A DNA stretch of 22,260 nucleotides from Granulicatella adiacens. GTDB taxonomy: Bacteria; Bacillota; Bacilli; Lactobacillales; Aerococcaceae. A model generated the notes under the pieces. It was given only the letters and a program-made list of their open reading frames with translations, was not told where the DNA came from and made no database searches. The stretch's first letter is position 1. Each line of letters begins with the position of its first letter. The stretch is from contig JAGZLX010000029.1 of assembly GCA_018364485.1 (NCBI GenBank), forward strand, positions 1-22,260, written 5' to 3'. The translations under genes and the position numbers were made by a program. Below, piece by piece: positions 15,518 through 22,260 of this stretch.

Positions 15518-16157
15518 AATTTACTTCATTCATATAAATGGTTTCATAAAACGGAATTAATTCCTTCAATGCGTCCGCAAGTTCTTCTTCAATTCCATCT
15601 TTGGTACTTTCAAGAAATACTGGCCTTCTTAAAATGACTTTACGTATTTCTCCTTCTTTGACAGCTTCTATTAGTTCATCTCTATTAGATACGTTTCCTT
15701 CGTATGCTGTTGCATTCTTTTGAAAATCAGATGCTACGTATAGAATGTCACGATTAGGTTCACATTCCAACACTTTGTTTTGTAACCTCAGAGAGCGTTC
15801 GTTCATTTTACGTTCGATAAAACTCAATTCTACATATACGCCCAATTTATCGTCATTATAAAACAACCGTAATGCAAAGGATGGATTTCCTTCATCTTGC
15901 CCCTCTTCGATAAAGTATCTCCAAAAAGCGGGTCTTGCCACTTGGGCTTGATTCATCCATTGACTAACTCGGTCCATGCGAAATGACTTAAAGTTCTTCT
16001 GAAACGCTTCTGTTAACTTCGTGAACTCAAGTCTTGCATCTTGGCCAGCTTTCTTCAACTGTTCCATTTCTTCTGCAATTTCAGGAAACTTTACGGGAAT
16101 TTTATATTTCACTTTGTCATAACGAAAGAAATAACTCATCTTTTCGATTGAAATCAT
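15516..16157 (-). CDS. Uncharacterised 213-residue protein, possibly HI_0552-like
   Basis: I cannot assign a function. The protein is soluble-looking and charged, without signal peptide or membrane segments. It has a helical N-terminal region (about 20-60, rich in Glu and Lys) and a middle part with alternating strands (NPSFALRLFYNDDKLGVYVELSFIERKM, split here for length as two strands around residues 90-115). The C-terminal region has KEGEIRKVILRRPVF and a final helix. It may belong to the HI_0552-like family of Firmicutes proteins, some of which carry an unsupported glucose-6-phosphate dehydrogenase label; this is from memory and weak. GGAGG lies 7 bases before the ATG. That ATG overlaps the stop of the racemase-like gene by 4 bases (ATGA), so the two are probably translated together. 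Confidence 0.75.
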   Translation of the reverse strand: MISIEKMSYFFRYDKVKYKIPVKFPEIAEEMEQLKKAGQDARLEFTKLTEAFQKNFKSFRMDRVSQWMNQAQVARPAFWRYFIEEGQDEGNPSFALRLFYNDDKLGVYVELSFIERKMNERSLRLQNKVLECEPNRDILYVASDFQKNATAYEGNVSNRDELIEAVKEGEIRKVILRRPVFLESTKDGIEEELADALKELIPFYETIYMNEVN

Positions 16158-16816
16158 GATTTTTCCTCCTTAACGTGGCTCTTCAATCGGTCAATCATAT
16201 AGACACCCACATCAATAATTGGAATCCTTGAAAGTTGCTCCAACTCTTTTTTTACATATGGGAAATGCGTACATCCTAGTACGACAGCTTCAATCTCTGT
16301 ACTTTCGAAATAATGGAATAAACTATGGAAGTCGAATTGCTTAATAATCTCTTCTTGTGGTTTACCAGTTTCAATCGCTTTAACCAATTCTAACATCGTC
16401 ACACCAAACACTTTCAAATTTGGGTTTGCGATATATAAATTATTTTCTACTCCTGTTAATCCATGAGAATTCGCGGCCATTACTGCTAAATAATTATGTT
16501 CGACGCCTAGTGTGCGATACATTTGCATCGGAGTAATCATAGGAAGTCTATATTCTTCTTGCAAGGAATCAAAATTCACAACTGAACTGAGTGAGTTACA
16601 ATACACAAATACAGCGTCAATATCGTTTTTCAGCCCGTCAATCACACTTCTAATATAATGTTCTCTTTCTTCGTCTTCTAACGCTTGAAAAGTCGTTTGT
16701 TCGACCGGATTTTTAGAAATCGGAACAGAAATGGTTTGATTGAAGCCATTTTTATTTAATAAATCAACGCCTAACTTCGTGTCCATAGGTGTTCCTGCCA
16801 TCACAGCAATCCGCAT
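16154..16816 (-). CDS. Asp/Glu racemase superfamily protein
   Basis: This 220-residue protein belongs to the cofactor-independent amino-acid racemase superfamily, which inverts the alpha carbon with two cysteines. Both are present: Cys73 in VYCNSLSS and Cys182 in VLGCTHFP. It is about 40 residues shorter than usual MurI and opens with MRIAVMAGTPMDTKLG instead of the MurI DSG pattern. It may therefore be an aspartate or broad-specificity racemase and not the cell-wall glutamate racemase; substrate is undecided. The frame is open from 16843, but the ATG at 16816 is chosen because AAAGGAG lies 8 bases before it. The earlier ATG two codons upstream is only 2 bases from the site. The stop overlaps the next gene's ATG. 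A strong terminator for efp stands directly in front of the RBS. Confidence 0.82.
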   Translation of the reverse strand: MRIAVMAGTPMDTKLGVDLLNKNGFNQTISVPISKNPVEQTTFQALEDEEREHYIRSVIDGLKNDIDAVFVYCNSLSSVVNFDSLQEEYRLPMITPMQMYRTLGVEHNYLAVMAANSHGLTGVENNLYIANPNLKVFGVTMLELVKAIETGKPQEEIIKQFDFHSLFHYFESTEIEAVVLGCTHFPYVKKELEQLSRIPIIDVGVYMIDRLKSHVKEEKS

Positions 16817-16833
16817 ACACATTTCTCCTTTAT

Positions 16834-16870
16834 AAAAAAACAAGGATGAACGCTTGGCTCATCCTTGTTT
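16834..16870 (-). terminator. Terminator of efp, next to the racemase RBS
   Basis: AAACAAGGATGA (16838-16849) pairs perfectly with TCATCCTTGTTT (16859-16870) around a 9-base loop. On the minus strand it is followed by seven U (16840-16834). It lies 10 bases past the efp stop and about 18 bases before the racemase-like start codon. Confidence 0.9.
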
Positions 16871-16880
16871 CAATAAATCA

Positions 16881-17444
16881 TTATTTAGTTGCACGACGTA
16901 CGTATGTACCTTCTGCAGTGTTAACTTCTAAGTATTCTCCTGCTTCGATGAAGTCTGGAACGTTAACTACTAAACCTGTTTCCATTGTTGCTGGTTTACC
17001 AGAACCTGTAACTGTAGCACCTTTGATTGATGGTTGAGTTTCAGTAACTTGTAATACTACTGTTGATGGTAATGAAACCCCGATTACTTCTGAACCGTAG
17101 AATTGGATTTTAACTTCCATGTTTTCTAGGATGTATTTTAATTCTTGTTCAATTGTTTCTTCAGGAATTTCGTATTGTTCGTATGTTTCTAAGTCCATGA
17201 ATACTCCAACGCCATCTTGGCTGTATAAGTATTGAACATCTTTTGTATCGATGTGTGCACGTTCTACTTTTTCATCAGGACGCATTGTTGTATCAACTGT
17301 TGAACCGTTACGAACGTCACGGATTTTCATACGCATTACAGTGTTCCCTTTACCTGGTTTGTGGTGGCTGATTTCCAACACTTTAATTAATTTTCCATCA
17401 AGAATGAATGTCATTCCAGCTTTTAAATCACTTACGTTAATCAT
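16881..17444 (-). CDS. efp: Translation elongation factor P
   Basis: EF-P binds the ribosome between the P and E sites and relieves stalling at proline runs. The 187-residue protein has its three beta-barrel domains. The tip loop of domain I reads HHKPGKGNTVMRMK, with Lys32 as the modified residue, and the C-terminal domain ends with the usual ADFIEAGEYLEVNTAEGTY-like sequence. Lys32 in a PGKG loop is the type found in Firmicutes, where Bacillus adds 5-aminopentanol; no modification gene is in the window. AAAGGAG lies at good distance before the ATG. The gene follows purB after an 85-base gap with its own likely promoter and ends at a strong terminator. Confidence 0.97.
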   Translation of the reverse strand: MINVSDLKAGMTFILDGKLIKVLEISHHKPGKGNTVMRMKIRDVRNGSTVDTTMRPDEKVERAHIDTKDVQYLYSQDGVGVFMDLETYEQYEIPEETIEQELKYILENMEVKIQFYGSEVIGVSLPSTVVLQVTETQPSIKGATVTGSGKPATMETGLVVNVPDFIEAGEYLEVNTAEGTYVRRATK

Positions 17445-17477
17445 TTTCTGACTCCTTTTGTTAAATTTTACTTTCTA

Positions 17478-17486
17478 TTTATACCA
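17478..17486 (-). promoter_or_regulatory. Probable efp promoter (extended -10)
   Basis: TGGTATAAA on the minus strand is an extended -10 about 34 bases before the efp start; the -35 region is weak. It lies in the 85-base gap after purB. Confidence 0.5.
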
Positions 17487-17529
17487 TATTTTTATTGAAA
17501 ATGCACTCTTTTCAGCATGTTTTTCAAAA

Positions 17530-18825
17530 TTATAAGATTCCAACGCGTTTAAAAATTAAATCTACATTCTTAATATGATAGTGATAATCAAACGCATCAT
17601 CTAAATCTTCTTTACTTAAAGTAGCTGTAATTTCTGGTTGCTCTTCTAAAACAGCGCGGAATGGAAGTTTTTCGTCCCATGCTTTAGCCGTACATGGTTG
17701 TACTAAATCATAAGCTTTTTCACGACTCATACCTTTGTCGATCAGTTTTAATAACACACGTTGGCTATAGATAAGTCCAAATGTGGCATCCATATTGCGT
17801 AACATATTTTCTGGGAACACCGTCAAGTTTTTAACGATATTACCGAAACGGCGTAGCATATAGTTGAGTAGAATCGTGCTATCTGGAATAATAATACGTT
17901 CAGCTGAAGAATGTGAAATATCACGTTCATGCCATAGGTTCACGTTCTCATACGCTGTAACCATATGCCCTCTGATGACACGAGCAAGTCCTGCCATATT
18001 TTCAGATCCGATTGGATTACGTTTATGCGGCATTGCTGAAGACCCTTTTTGCCCTTTTGCAAAGAACTCTTCTACTTCACGTGTTTCAGATTTTTGTAGT
18101 CCACGGATTTCTGTCGCAAATTTCTCAATACTTGTCGCAATTAAAGCAATTGTAGAAATGTAATCCGCATGCAAGTCACGAGACAAGATTTGTGTTGAGA
18201 TTTCTTGAGGACGAATCCCAAGTTTTTTGCACACATATGCTTCCACTTCTGGAGAAATATTCGCAAATGTTCCAACAGCGCCACTTATTTTACCCGCTTC
18301 AACGCCTTGTGCTGCGCGTTCGAAACGTTCGATATTGCGTTTCATTTCTGAATACCATAAGGCTAACTTCAATCCGAAAGTGGTTGGTTCAGCATGAACT
18401 CCATGCGTTCTTCCCATACAAACTGTATCTTTATAGGCTAGTGCTTTTTCTTTAATGATTTCTAGGAAGTCTGCTAAGTCTTTACGTAAGATGTCGTTAG
18501 CTTGTTTTAATTGATAGCCGTACGCTGTGTCTACTACGTCCGTACTCGTTAAACCATAGTGAACCCATTTCTTTTCTTCTCCAAGACTTTCAGAGACACA
18601 TCTTGTAAATGCAACAACATCATGTCTAGTTTCTTCTTCGATTTCTAAAATACGTTCAACTGTGAATTTTGCGTTTTTACGAATCTTTTCTACATCTTCC
18701 TTAGGGATTTCTCCTAATTCTGCCCAAGCTTCATCAGCTAAGATTTCGACTTCAAGCCAACAGTTATAACGATTTTCATCAGACCAAATTTTCGCCATCT
18801 CTGGACGAGTGTAACGTGTAATCAT
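17530..18825 (-). CDS. purB: Adenylosuccinate lyase
   Basis: PurB carries out two fumarate-releasing steps of purine synthesis: SAICAR to AICAR, and adenylosuccinate to AMP. The 431-residue protein has the superfamily signature SSAMPHKRNP at 262-271 with the catalytic serine loop. The conserved histidines are His68 (TRHDVVAF), His89 (WVHYGLTSTD) and His141 (GRTHGVHAEPTTFG), at the same positions as in Bacillus subtilis PurB. The ATG is preceded by AGGAGG. It follows the GNAT gene by 9 bases, so it is likely cotranscribed with truB, ribF and that gene. No other purine genes are nearby. Confidence 0.97.
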   Translation of the reverse strand: MITRYTRPEMAKIWSDENRYNCWLEVEILADEAWAELGEIPKEDVEKIRKNAKFTVERILEIEEETRHDVVAFTRCVSESLGEEKKWVHYGLTSTDVVDTAYGYQLKQANDILRKDLADFLEIIKEKALAYKDTVCMGRTHGVHAEPTTFGLKLALWYSEMKRNIERFERAAQGVEAGKISGAVGTFANISPEVEAYVCKKLGIRPQEISTQILSRDLHADYISTIALIATSIEKFATEIRGLQKSETREVEEFFAKGQKGSSAMPHKRNPIGSENMAGLARVIRGHMVTAYENVNLWHERDISHSSAERIIIPDSTILLNYMLRRFGNIVKNLTVFPENMLRNMDATFGLIYSQRVLLKLIDKGMSREKAYDLVQPCTAKAWDEKLPFRAVLEEQPEITATLSKEDLDDAFDYHYHIKNVDLIFKRVGIL

Positions 18826-18834
18826 GATTTCCTC

Positions 18835-19266
18835 CTAATACAACTCCATCGTAATATGTGAAATGCCAACTATATCATACGGATCTGAAACTACTTCAAA
18901 TCCAAGTGATTCATATAATTTTACTAAATGCGCTTGTGCATGGACTTCAATGACAGTATCCACAAACCACTCTTTGCATACTTCTTTAGCGCGTTCTAAC
19001 AATGCACGACCTTTTCCTTTGCCTCGGTATCGATTGTCTATTAGGACTCTACCAAGAAGGACCTTCTCTTTTTCAGGAATAATGCGTAAATAAGAAATCA
19101 CTTCATTAGCATCATTCATCTCAAAAAAATGCCAAGATTTTTTATCCGTATCGTCAATTTCTTGATAATTCAAATCTTGGCCGACAATAAAGGTTTCGAT
19201 TCTGGCTTTGTAAATCGCAACAATCTCTTCCTTCGTTAGTTCATCATAGTTCTTTAAATACCACAT
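18835..19266 (-). CDS. GNAT acetyltransferase, ElaA-like
   Basis: This is a 143-residue acyl-CoA N-acetyltransferase of the ElaA type. Its landmarks match the family order. ARIETFIVGQDLNYQEIDDTD is the ElaA N-terminal pattern (R..VFVVEQ..PYQ.ID.D). The acetyl-CoA loop follows as LGRVLIDNRYRGKGKGRALL (about 71-90, containing the R-G-x-G-x-G/A type P-loop). Next comes EVHAQAHLVKLYESLGF, then the ending with GISHITMEL. The substrate is unknown. AGAGAGG, which overlaps the ribF stop, serves as RBS about 10 bases before the ATG; the 6-base gap suggests coupling with ribF. Confidence 0.85.
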   Translation of the reverse strand: MWYLKNYDELTKEEIVAIYKARIETFIVGQDLNYQEIDDTDKKSWHFFEMNDANEVISYLRIIPEKEKVLLGRVLIDNRYRGKGKGRALLERAKEVCKEWFVDTVIEVHAQAHLVKLYESLGFEVVSDPYDIVGISHITMELY

Positions 19267-19272
19267 CGAGAA

Positions 19273-20223
19273 TCAACCTCTCTTTGTTTTAAAATAATCT
19301 CTTGTATCTTGTTCGTCTTGTTTTAATTGAGCGATTAACGCATCGATACCGTCAAATTTCAATTCTGGTCTTAAATATTTTAACCATTTCACACGAACAG
19401 GAAGGTGATAAATATCCTTGTCGAAATCGAGTAAGTTCACTTCAATCGTTACTTTATGAACGTCATCAAAAGTTGGGTTAATTCCTATAGACGCCATACC
19501 AGGAATCCATTTACCTTCCACATACATTTCAACAACATATACTCCATTTTTAAGGAGGAAAGAATCGTTTGAAACTTCGATATTGGCAGTTGGGAATCCA
19601 AGCATTTTACTACCTCGTCCAAAGCCGTGAACAACAACCCCATCCATGATGTAGTCGTATCCTAACAAGTCGTTGGCTTGTTCGATATCACCTTGTAGCA
19701 ATAAATCTCGAACTGCTGTCGAACTTATCTTTCCACTATCGTTCTTTTGCTCATCAATTGTAATAATCTCGAATCGATTCGAAGCGTACTTCGGTAATAA
19801 TTCCATATTCGCGATGTCTCTCTTGCCGTACGTGTAATCAAACCCAGCTACAATGACTTTCGCGTTTAATCCGACAATATATTGATCGACAAATTCTTTC
19901 GGTGTAAGTGCCCCAAATTCTCTTGTGAAATCCACTAAATAGAATATATCTACACCAAGTTCTTCTAATAATTCCTTCTTACGTTCTAGCGGCGAGACAT
20001 ATTGAATGCTTGCAGGATCTACATTTTGAAAAATAACAGACGGATGCTGATTAAAAGACATGACTGCTACTTTAAGCCCGCGTTCCTGTCCAACTTTTTT
20101 GGCTGTAGTAATCACTTCTTTATGACCTAAGTGAATTCCATCAAAGAATCCTAAAGCGAGGACAATCGGTTCTGGAAATATACACTCTTTTTTGTAAGGG
20201 TGTGTTAACTCTATTGTTTGCAT
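19273..20223 (-). CDS. ribF: Bifunctional riboflavin kinase / FAD synthetase
   Basis: RibF makes FMN from riboflavin and then FAD from FMN. The 316-residue protein has the N-terminal FMN adenylyltransferase domain with ALGFFDGIHLGHKEVI (HLGH at 31-34) and the ISSTAVR motif at 167-173. The C-terminal riboflavin kinase domain starts at about 185, with GRGSKMLGFPTANIE at 202-216 as the nucleotide/Mg loop. GGAG lies about 6 bases before the ATG and just past the truB stop, 13 bases away. The truB-ribF pair is conserved in many Firmicutes. No FMN riboswitch is present. Confidence 0.97.
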   Translation of the reverse strand: MQTIELTHPYKKECIFPEPIVLALGFFDGIHLGHKEVITTAKKVGQERGLKVAVMSFNQHPSVIFQNVDPASIQYVSPLERKKELLEELGVDIFYLVDFTREFGALTPKEFVDQYIVGLNAKVIVAGFDYTYGKRDIANMELLPKYASNRFEIITIDEQKNDSGKISSTAVRDLLLQGDIEQANDLLGYDYIMDGVVVHGFGRGSKMLGFPTANIEVSNDSFLLKNGVYVVEMYVEGKWIPGMASIGINPTFDDVHKVTIEVNLLDFDKDIYHLPVRVKWLKYLRPELKFDGIDALIAQLKQDEQDTRDYFKTKRG

Positions 20224-20236
20224 TCTTCTCTCCTTT

Positions 20237-21139
20237 CTAAAACATTTTAATAGGTTTTAATAAGCCTTTTTTACTTGGATGCGGACCATAAATCGAAATA
20301 AGTTCCTCTTCAAAATAACATGCTGTCGGTGCGAAAATCTGAGGAAATTCGGCTTGAGATAAAATTGCACCATTTTTAAATCGAATATATTCATCTTCAG
20401 TTAAGTCGATTCGAGGATAGTCTTCAAATACTAAATCAACTGGTTTTAAGGCTACTTGAGCTTTATCATTTACTACAAGCTCGTTTAGTTGTTCTAATGT
20501 AATGCAGTCATCTGAGTGGAAAGGGCCACTTTTCACACGGGTTAATTGTGACATATGCGCTTCAACACCTAACGCTTTTCCTAAATCAACAGATAAAGTT
20601 CTCACATAAGTCCCTTTGCTGCAACTCACTTCAAATTTCCATGATTGTGTCTTCGTTTCACTATTGTAAACTGGTTCTGAAATACGCTTGAAGTCATAAA
20701 TCGTTGCCTTTCTTATAGGGCGCTCCACTTCTTCTCCTGCTCTTGCATATTCATAAAGACGTTTTCCGTTCACTTTTACAGCAGAATACATCGGTGGAAT
20801 CTGAGTAATTTCTCCGATAAAGCTTTGCATTTTTTCGTCAATTTCTTGAAAGGAAAAAGGAGTATCGATAGGTGTCGTTGCAACAACTTTCCCGTGAGCA
20901 TCTTCTGTTTCGGTAGAAAACCCTAATGTAATCTCACCTTGATAGACTTTATTGGCTTCATGAAGATTTTCAACAACCTTCGTCGCTTTACCGATACAGA
21001 TTGGTAAGACGCCATCCACCTCAGGATCAAGAGTACCAGAATGACCAACTTTTTTCGTTTTCAATATTTTTCTAACTTTATAGACACAGTCAAACGACGT
21101 CATGCCTTTCTCTTTCCATAACGGAAGGATTCCGTCCAT
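20237..21139 (-). CDS. truB: tRNA pseudouridine-55 synthase
   Basis: TruB converts U55 in the T-loop of tRNAs to pseudouridine. The 300-residue protein has the catalytic aspartate Asp38 in VGHSGTLDPEVDGVLP, the following IGKATK, and the conserved PPMYSAVKVNGKRLYEYAR and SKGTYVRTL. A C-terminal PUA-like part ends the protein. The frame is open to an ATG at 21148, but that codon touches the AAAGG ribosome binding site. The ATG at 21139, 9 bases after it, gives the usual family start MDGILPLWK and is preferred. It is the first gene of the leftward truB-ribF-GNAT-purB group. Confidence 0.96.
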   Translation of the reverse strand: MDGILPLWKEKGMTSFDCVYKVRKILKTKKVGHSGTLDPEVDGVLPICIGKATKVVENLHEANKVYQGEITLGFSTETEDAHGKVVATTPIDTPFSFQEIDEKMQSFIGEITQIPPMYSAVKVNGKRLYEYARAGEEVERPIRKATIYDFKRISEPVYNSETKTQSWKFEVSCSKGTYVRTLSVDLGKALGVEAHMSQLTRVKSGPFHSDDCITLEQLNELVVNDKAQVALKPVDLVFEDYPRIDLTEDEYIRFKNGAILSQAEFPQIFAPTACYFEEELISIYGPHPSKKGLLKPIKMF

Positions 21140-21175
21140 CCCATTCATCCTTTCACGCTTTACATTTGCTTATTT

Positions 21176-21184
21176 ATTGTATCA
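21176..21184 (-). promoter_or_regulatory. Probable truB operon promoter (extended -10)
   Basis: TGATACAAT on the minus strand is an extended -10, about 36 bases before the truB start. The -35 is weak (TGTGGA at 17 bases). Confidence 0.5.
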
Positions 21185-21237
21185 TAATTCGCACTTTTCC
21201 ACATAGATTATGAATATAGCTTTTTAGGCGAAAAATA

Positions 21238-21246
21238 TGGTATTAT
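21238..21246 (+). promoter_or_regulatory. Probable degV-family gene promoter (extended -10)
   Basis: TGGTATTAT on the plus strand is an extended -10, 34 bases before the start codon, without a clear -35. Confidence 0.45.
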
Positions 21247-21280
21247 AGATAAGTAAACTTATTTGATAGGAGTGACTTTA

Positions 21281-22129
21281 ATGTCAAGAGTATATATTGT
21301 AACGGACTCAACAGCAGACTTAACTGAAGAAGAAGTTAAACAATTTGAAATCTCCATCGTTCCAATGAATATCTCAATCGATGATGAAAACTATATCGAT
21401 GGAGTGACTATTACAAAAGAAGAATTTAAACAAAAAATGATCGCGAGTGCTGAACTTCCAAAAACAGCTCAACCATCTATCGGTCGATTCGTAGAAGTAT
21501 ATGACGAACTTGGAAAAAATGGCGATTCTGTTATTTCAATTCAGATGATGCGTTCCATCAGTGGTACTGTAGACGCCGCTCGTCAAGCAGCCGACATCAC
21601 AGAAACAAATGTCACTGTTGTCGATTCAGACTTCACTTCTAGATCTATGGGAATGATTGTTAAAGAGGCAGCTAAGGCAGCACAAGAAGGTAAAACTGTA
21701 GAAGAAATTCTTGAGATTGTTGAAGATGCTAAGAAACGCACTACTCTTTATTTAACAGTAGTAAACTTAGACAACTTAATTAAAGGTGGACGCATAAGCC
21801 AATTGATGGGAATGTTCTCAAACTTATTAAACATTAAATTATTTCTACAAGTCATTAATGGCAAGATTGAAATTATCCAAAAAGGCCGCGGTCTGAAATC
21901 ACTTCAAAAGAAATATGACGAGATTTTTGAACAAATGAAAGCCGCTCCAAATGGCATTCAAGAAATCGGAATTATGCATGCAGGATTAAGTGACTTTAAC
22001 GAAGGAAATATTGCTCGTGTGCGTGAACTCTTCCCTGATGTGCCACTCACAATTGTAACAACTTCACCAATTATCATGAGCCACACAGGCGTTGATGCAA
22101 TGGCGATTACTTACCTAGAAAATAAATAA
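21281..22129 (+). CDS. DegV family fatty-acid-binding protein (FakB-like)
   Basis: DegV/FakB proteins bind a fatty acid and present it to the kinase FakA, which phosphorylates it for phospholipid synthesis. This 282-residue protein shows the family pattern: VYIVTDSTADLTEE at the N-terminus, then the KTAQPSIGRF motif, a SISGT segment (about 96-100) in the usual ligand loop, TVVDSDFTSRSMGMIV, NLDNLIKGGRISQ and the GIMHAG-containing C-terminal lobe. The frame opens at a TTG at 21263, but the ATG at 21281 is chosen because AGGAGTG lies just before it. FakA is not in the window, so a fatty-acid role is inferred from the family. The likely IS element begins within 40 bases of its stop, and no terminator of its own is visible. 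Confidence 0.9.
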   Translation: MSRVYIVTDSTADLTEEEVKQFEISIVPMNISIDDENYIDGVTITKEEFKQKMIASAELPKTAQPSIGRFVEVYDELGKNGDSVISIQMMRSISGTVDAARQAADITETNVTVVDSDFTSRSMGMIVKEAAKAAQEGKTVEEILEIVEDAKKRTTLYLTVVNLDNLIKGGRISQLMGMFSNLLNIKLFLQVINGKIEIIQKGRGLKSLQKKYDEIFEQMKAAPNGIQEIGIMHAGLSDFNEGNIARVRELFPDVPLTIVTTSPIIMSHTGVDAMAITYLENK

Positions 22130-22195
22130 AAATAAAAATAAAGCAACTAACTCTGGCTTTCGGCACTGACCCCCGTAAATGAGAATTAAATAAAA

Positions 22196-22246
22196 ACACC
22201 TCCAAGTTGGATTTGGTACAATATTATCAAATACGCATGGAGGTGT
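22196..22246 (+). promoter_or_regulatory. Inverted repeat that can mask the transposase RBS
   Basis: ACACCTCCA (22196-22204) is perfectly complementary to TGGAGGTGT (22238-22246), which contains the ribosome binding site GGAGG (22239-22243). The extended -10 at 22214-22222 would start transcripts near 22229, without the left arm. Only transcripts entering from outside could fold and hide the site. Confidence 0.55.
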
Positions 22247-22252
22247 CTTTTT

Positions 22253-22260
22253 ATGGTTAA
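22253..22260 (+). CDS. Start of a probable transposase gene (truncated by window end)
   Basis: Only ATGGTTAA is visible, coding Met-Val and then Lys or Asn. The strong GGAGG 9 bases upstream and the IS-like sequence before it suggest an OrfA-type transposase start; the product cannot be confirmed here. Confidence 0.4.

Larger units (their letters stand above)
22167..22260 (+). mobile_element. Left end of a probable IS3-type insertion sequence (partial)
   Basis: From 22167 TGACCCCCGTAAATGAGA resembles the TGACCCC-type terminal repeats of IS3/IS150-group elements, as remembered. It is followed by an extended -10 promoter (TGGTACAAT, 22214-22222), a strong ribosome binding site and an ATG at 22253, which is the usual layout of an IS left end. 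The element runs off the window, so its right end and target duplication cannot be seen. The true tip may be a few bases upstream (GGCACTGACC at 22162). Confidence 0.5.

Noticed and set aside
17500..17530. Terminator after purB
   Set aside because: TTGAAAA/TTTTCAA arms can pair with a bulge and three more pairs, but the stem is AT-rich and no U tract follows on the minus strand. The evidence is too weak to call.
20224..20240. FMN riboswitch in front of ribF
   Set aside because: ribF starts 13 bases after truB and there is no leader; the truB leader is also too short.

Overview
The window looks like a chromosomal segment from a low-GC Gram-positive bacterium, most likely Lactobacillales. The signs are AT-rich DNA, strong Shine-Dalgarno sites, sigma-A type promoters, a CIRCE-controlled hrcA-grpE-dnaK-dnaJ operon, a scrA/scrB sucrose module close to the streptococcal/enterococcal type, and LPXTG surface proteins. 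A Carnobacteriaceae-like genus such as Granulicatella is a guess from overall impression only.

Layout. Bases 1-3620 hold a divergent sucrose module: scrA (PTS EIIBCA) on the minus strand and scrB (sucrose-6-phosphate hydrolase) on the plus strand. They share a 190 bp control region with a LacI-type operator candidate, but no scrR gene is present. A MATE exporter follows, then lepA (EF4) and mgtE (Mg2+ channel), all on the minus strand, and a plus-strand DUF985 cupin gene. Bases 8902-13750 are the class I heat-shock operon, transcribed leftward from one promoter with a CIRCE operator. GrpE appears to start at TTG and DnaJ at GTG.

Bases 13835-15520 are the unusual part. Two tandem paralogous genes, each with its own promoter and terminator, form a plus-strand island among minus-strand genes. 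Each encodes a 227-241 residue protein with a signal peptide, a ~57 residue domain, an LPNTG sorting signal in the middle of the protein, a membrane segment and a Lys-rich turn. A second segment that looks like a signal peptide follows, then a second extracellular domain with a Thr/Glu-rich tail ending in PGTPxP. This reads as a wall-anchored peptide and a secreted peptide fused into one chain. I do not recognise the family.

Bases 15516-17444 hold an unrecognised 213-residue protein coupled to an Asp/Glu-racemase-like protein, downstream of efp. Bases 17530-21139 appear to be a truB-ribF-GNAT-purB operon on the minus strand. A divergent degV-family gene closes the chromosomal content. From about 22167 the sequence looks like the left end of an IS3-type insertion sequence: a terminal repeat of TGACCCC type, an internal promoter, and a transposase start whose ribosome binding site can be masked by an upstream complementary segment.

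The housekeeping genes all carry their expected catalytic motifs. I saw no frameshifts, no tRNA or rRNA genes, and no CRISPR array. No gene-free stretch reaches 300 bases.
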